Positions 62,145-64,000 of a DNA stretch of 64,000 nt are shown one piece after another. How positions within the stretch are numbered: position 1 is the stretch's first letter; every line of letters begins with the position of its first letter. The position numbers and the translations under genes were made by a program. Origin of the DNA: Hymenobacter negativus. Its GTDB lineage: Bacteria > Bacteroidota > Bacteroidia > Cytophagales > Hymenobacteraceae. Where the stretch lies: positions 992,001 through 1,056,000 of the forward strand of contig NZ_JAEDAE010000001.1 in assembly GCF_016056375.1 (NCBI RefSeq). The letters are read 5' to 3'. A model generated the notes under the pieces. It saw only the letters and a list, made by a program, of their open reading frames with translations, made no database searches and was not told where the DNA came from.

Positions 62145-63017
62145 ATGGCTGTTTTTCCCGTTACGAGTTCTATTGGGTTACGCTTCGCTATTCCAGCAGG
62201 AGTACTGGCTTTGATGGCCGCTTCGGCCCCCGCTACCCCACCCGCCATCACCACGGAGCAGCTCACTGCGCGCATGAGCGCAGCTATTGAAGGACTGAAA
62301 TTCCTGCGTTGCACCGTGAAGGCGCAGGAGCGCATCGAAGGCAGCATTCATCAGGCGCGCAGCATTATGAAGCTGACGTACAAGCCGCTGCGCATCTACA
62401 TCAAGAACCAGAAAGGCGTGGAAGTATTGTGGTTGGCGGGTCAGAATAACGGCGATGCCTGGGTATACCCGGCGGCCTTCCCTTACGTCACCCTCAGCCT
62501 GGACCCCAACGGTAAGCTGATGCGCAGCAGCCAGCACCATACGGCCCTGCAGGCCGGCTTTGGCACTATTTCGGACCTGTTACGCTCCACCGGCCTGCGC
62601 CAGGACAACTCCTACAGCCGCTCGTTCCGCTACGTGGGCGACACCACTTTGCTGGGCCGCACCAATTACGTGCTCCGCTCCGACTATCCGCAATACCGCT
62701 ACGTGAGCTACAAAGCCGGCAAAAACGAAACCATCGGCACGGTAGCTGAGCGGTTTGGGTGCGGCGAATTTCGCATCATCGAACGCAACGGGCTGAGCAT
62801 CGGCGACAAAATACCTGAAGGTAAAGTGCTGCAAGTGCCCAATGCTTACGGCCGCCGCACTATTCTTTGCGTCGACCCCAAAACCTACCTTCCCACCATG
62901 GTGCAGGTGAACGATGAGAAAGGCCTGTTTGAGAAATTTGAATTCCTGGACGTAATACCGAATCAACCCATTCCGCTGGAGGAATTCACCAAGGATTATA
63001 AAGGCTACAAACTCTAA
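62145..63017 (+). CDS. DUF1571 secreted protein with an internal LysM-like segment
   Basis: 290 residues. A hydrophobic signal-like N-terminus (GLRFAIPAGVLALMAASAPA) is followed by a DUF1571 domain (IKNQKGVEVLWLAGQNNGDAW). A segment about 189-235 (ETIGTVAERFGCGEFRIIERN to IPEGKVLQVPN) reads like a LysM repeat inserted in it. It probably resides in the envelope. ATG 62145 chosen because it starts the signal peptide. It ends at the palindrome 63020. Confidence 0.82.
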   Translation: MAVFPVTSSIGLRFAIPAGVLALMAASAPATPPAITTEQLTARMSAAIEGLKFLRCTVKAQERIEGSIHQARSIMKLTYKPLRIYIKNQKGVEVLWLAGQNNGDAWVYPAAFPYVTLSLDPNGKLMRSSQHHTALQAGFGTISDLLRSTGLRQDNSYSRSFRYVGDTTLLGRTNYVLRSDYPQYRYVSYKAGKNETIGTVAERFGCGEFRIIERNGLSIGDKIPEGKVLQVPNAYGRRTILCVDPKTYLPTMVQVNDEKGLFEKFEFLDVIPNQPIPLEEFTKDYKGYKL

Positions 63018-63019
63018 AT

Positions 63020-63161
63020 CACGAATTCGCTCGGATTTTTCGGAGTGCACGGATTTTGTGAACAAAAATTTTTCTATCTCAACCAAAAAGGCTTGCCAAT
63101 CAGCAAGCCTTTTTGGTTTGAAATCGTCTACAAAATCCGAAAAATCCGAGCGAATCCGTGG
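63020..63161. repeat. Composite palindrome (GGATTTTTCGGATT family) with central terminator
   Basis: Arms 63020-63062 and 63126-63161 carry CGCTCGGATTTTTCGGA and its complement. A perfect stem AACCAAAAAGGCTTGC (63081-63096) with GCAAGCCTTTTTGGTT is at the centre. It lies between convergent stops at 63017 and 63163. Same family as 53611-53796. Confidence 0.82.
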
Positions 63162-63162
63162 T

Positions 63163-64000
63163 CTAGCGGCGCATGGTTTTTTCAATGTGGTCCCACATAT
63201 CGGGCGTCAGCATTTCGAGCTTGTTGAACTCGCCGGCTCCGTTCAGCCACTCACCACCGTCAATAGTTACAACTTCGCCATTCACATACGCCGAGAAATC
63301 CGATACCAGATAGGCGGCTAGGTTGGCCAGTTCCTGGTACTGGCCCACGCGCTTGAGGGGCACACTGGCGGCGGGGTCAAGCTTGCTGGCAAGCGGCTCA
63401 GGGAAAAGGCGGCTCCAAGCGCCTTCGGTTGGGAATGGGCCGGGCGCAATGGCGTTGGAACGGATGCCGTACTTGGCCCATTCGACTGCTAGTGAGCGTG
63501 TCATGGCCAGCACACCGGCCTTGGCCGTGGCCGAAGGCACCACAAAAGCCGAGCCTACCGAGGCATAAGTAGTCACGATGTTGAGGATGGTACCGGTCTT
63601 TTTATCGGCAATCCAGCGCTTGCCCACGGCCAATGTGCAGTTATATGAGCCACGCAGTACAATGTCCACAATTACATCGAACGCCTTGTGGCTCAGGCGC
63701 TCGGTGGGGCTGATGAAGTTGCCGGCCGCGTTATTCAACAGCACATCCACGCCGCCAAACTCCTGAATGGTGCGCTCCAGCATGGCCTCCACTTCGTCGT
63801 ACTTGCGCACGTCGCAGGCTATGGCCAGTACTTTGCCGCCGGTTTGCTGGCGGAGCTCATCAGCGGTTTTTTCCAGCACGTCCAGTTTGCGGCTCGTGAT
63901 GGTGACGTTAGCGCCTAGCTGCAGGAAATACGTAGTCATGGCCCGGCCCAGGCCGGTGCCGCCGCCGGTTACGATGATGGTTTTGCCCGCCAGGGCGTTA
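63163..64000 (-). CDS. SDR oxidoreductase, 2,4-dienoyl-CoA reductase-like, 5' end beyond window
   Basis: The frame runs open from the right edge, where AGKTIIVTGGGTGLGRAM shows the Rossmann TGGGxGLG; ATG 63939 is internal. About 279 codons are in view. NNAAGNF, SAFVV with a Lys-x-x-x pattern and IAPGPFPTEGAWSRLFPEP follow the family of peroxisomal-type 2,4-dienoyl-CoA reductases, which reduce double bonds during fatty-acid beta-oxidation with NADPH. Complete except for the first few residues. Confidence 0.88.
   Translation of the reverse strand, partial: NALAGKTIIVTGGGTGLGRAMTTYFLQLGANVTITSRKLDVLEKTADELRQQTGGKVLAIACDVRKYDEVEAMLERTIQEFGGVDVLLNNAAGNFISPTERLSHKAFDVIVDIVLRGSYNCTLAVGKRWIADKKTGTILNIVTTYASVGSAFVVPSATAKAGVLAMTRSLAVEWAKYGIRSNAIAPGPFPTEGAWSRLFPEPLASKLDPAASVPLKRVGQYQELANLAAYLVSDFSAYVNGEVVTIDGGEWLNGAGEFNKLEMLTPDMWDHIEKTMRR

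Overview
The window looks like a chromosomal segment of a high-GC member of the Bacteroidota, most likely a Hymenobacter-like Cytophagales bacterium. This is inferred from GC-rich protein-coding DNA with AT-rich control regions, promoter-like TAnnTTTG boxes, many lipoprotein and Tat signal peptides, DUF3127, YitT and NTT-HEAT proteins, and an RhlE helicase with a Gly/Arg tail. No rRNA, tRNA, CRISPR array, transposase or integrase was found.

Layout. 0-3.2 kb: a leftward xylose operon (KduD-like dehydrogenase, xylB, xylA; xylA runs off the left edge). 3.4-16.2 kb: sugar oxidation genes: a VOC protein, two Gfo/Idh/MocA oxidoreductases, a GMC oxidoreductase with its small subunit, an MFS permease, three TIM-barrel sugar isomerase-like proteins, a lipoprotein cytochrome c, a DUF1080 (3-keto-glycoside hydrolase) protein and a gluconate permease. 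Together they resemble an envelope 3-keto-sugar pathway. 16.2-23.9 kb: a nucleotide-transporter-like/HEAT/cyclic-nucleotide-binding fusion, a YitT protein, a TPR histidine kinase and small genes. 24.0-36.1 kb: an RNA-repair island: C-x5-R phosphatase, ADP-ribosylglycohydrolase, two minimal nucleotidyltransferases, polynucleotide kinase-phosphatase-ligase (Pnkp) and Hen1 RNA methyltransferase, all leftward, interrupted by AT-rich genes of unknown function. 36.2-43.8 kb: GH1 glucosidase, glycosyltransferase, LpxH-like phosphatase, NUDIX, RhlE. 44-46.2 kb: an AT-rich region with an XRE regulator and an array of inverted repeats upstream of it. 46.2-53.9 kb: L,D-transpeptidase, M1 aminopeptidase, convergent cyanophycinase and isoaspartyl peptidase, DUF3127, AlbA_2. 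54.0-61.0 kb: esterase-DinB fusion, then a rightward group of esterase, ATP-grasp with a histone-H1-like tail, YbdK-type ligase, class I glutamine amidotransferase and a second ATP-grasp-like protein, which looks like a peptide or amide metabolite pathway. 61-64 kb: DUF1232, a small protein, DUF1571 and the start of an SDR.

The most striking structural signal is a set of palindromic repeat families. Copies usually lie at gene ends, but three copies are read in frame inside the two core RNA-repair genes: two in Pnkp (one inside the phosphatase domain) and one in Hen1. The Pnkp and Hen1 copies of the GC-rich family are translated in the same frame (PPGPLxxGEG). The proteins exceed the usual family lengths by about the size of these inserts.
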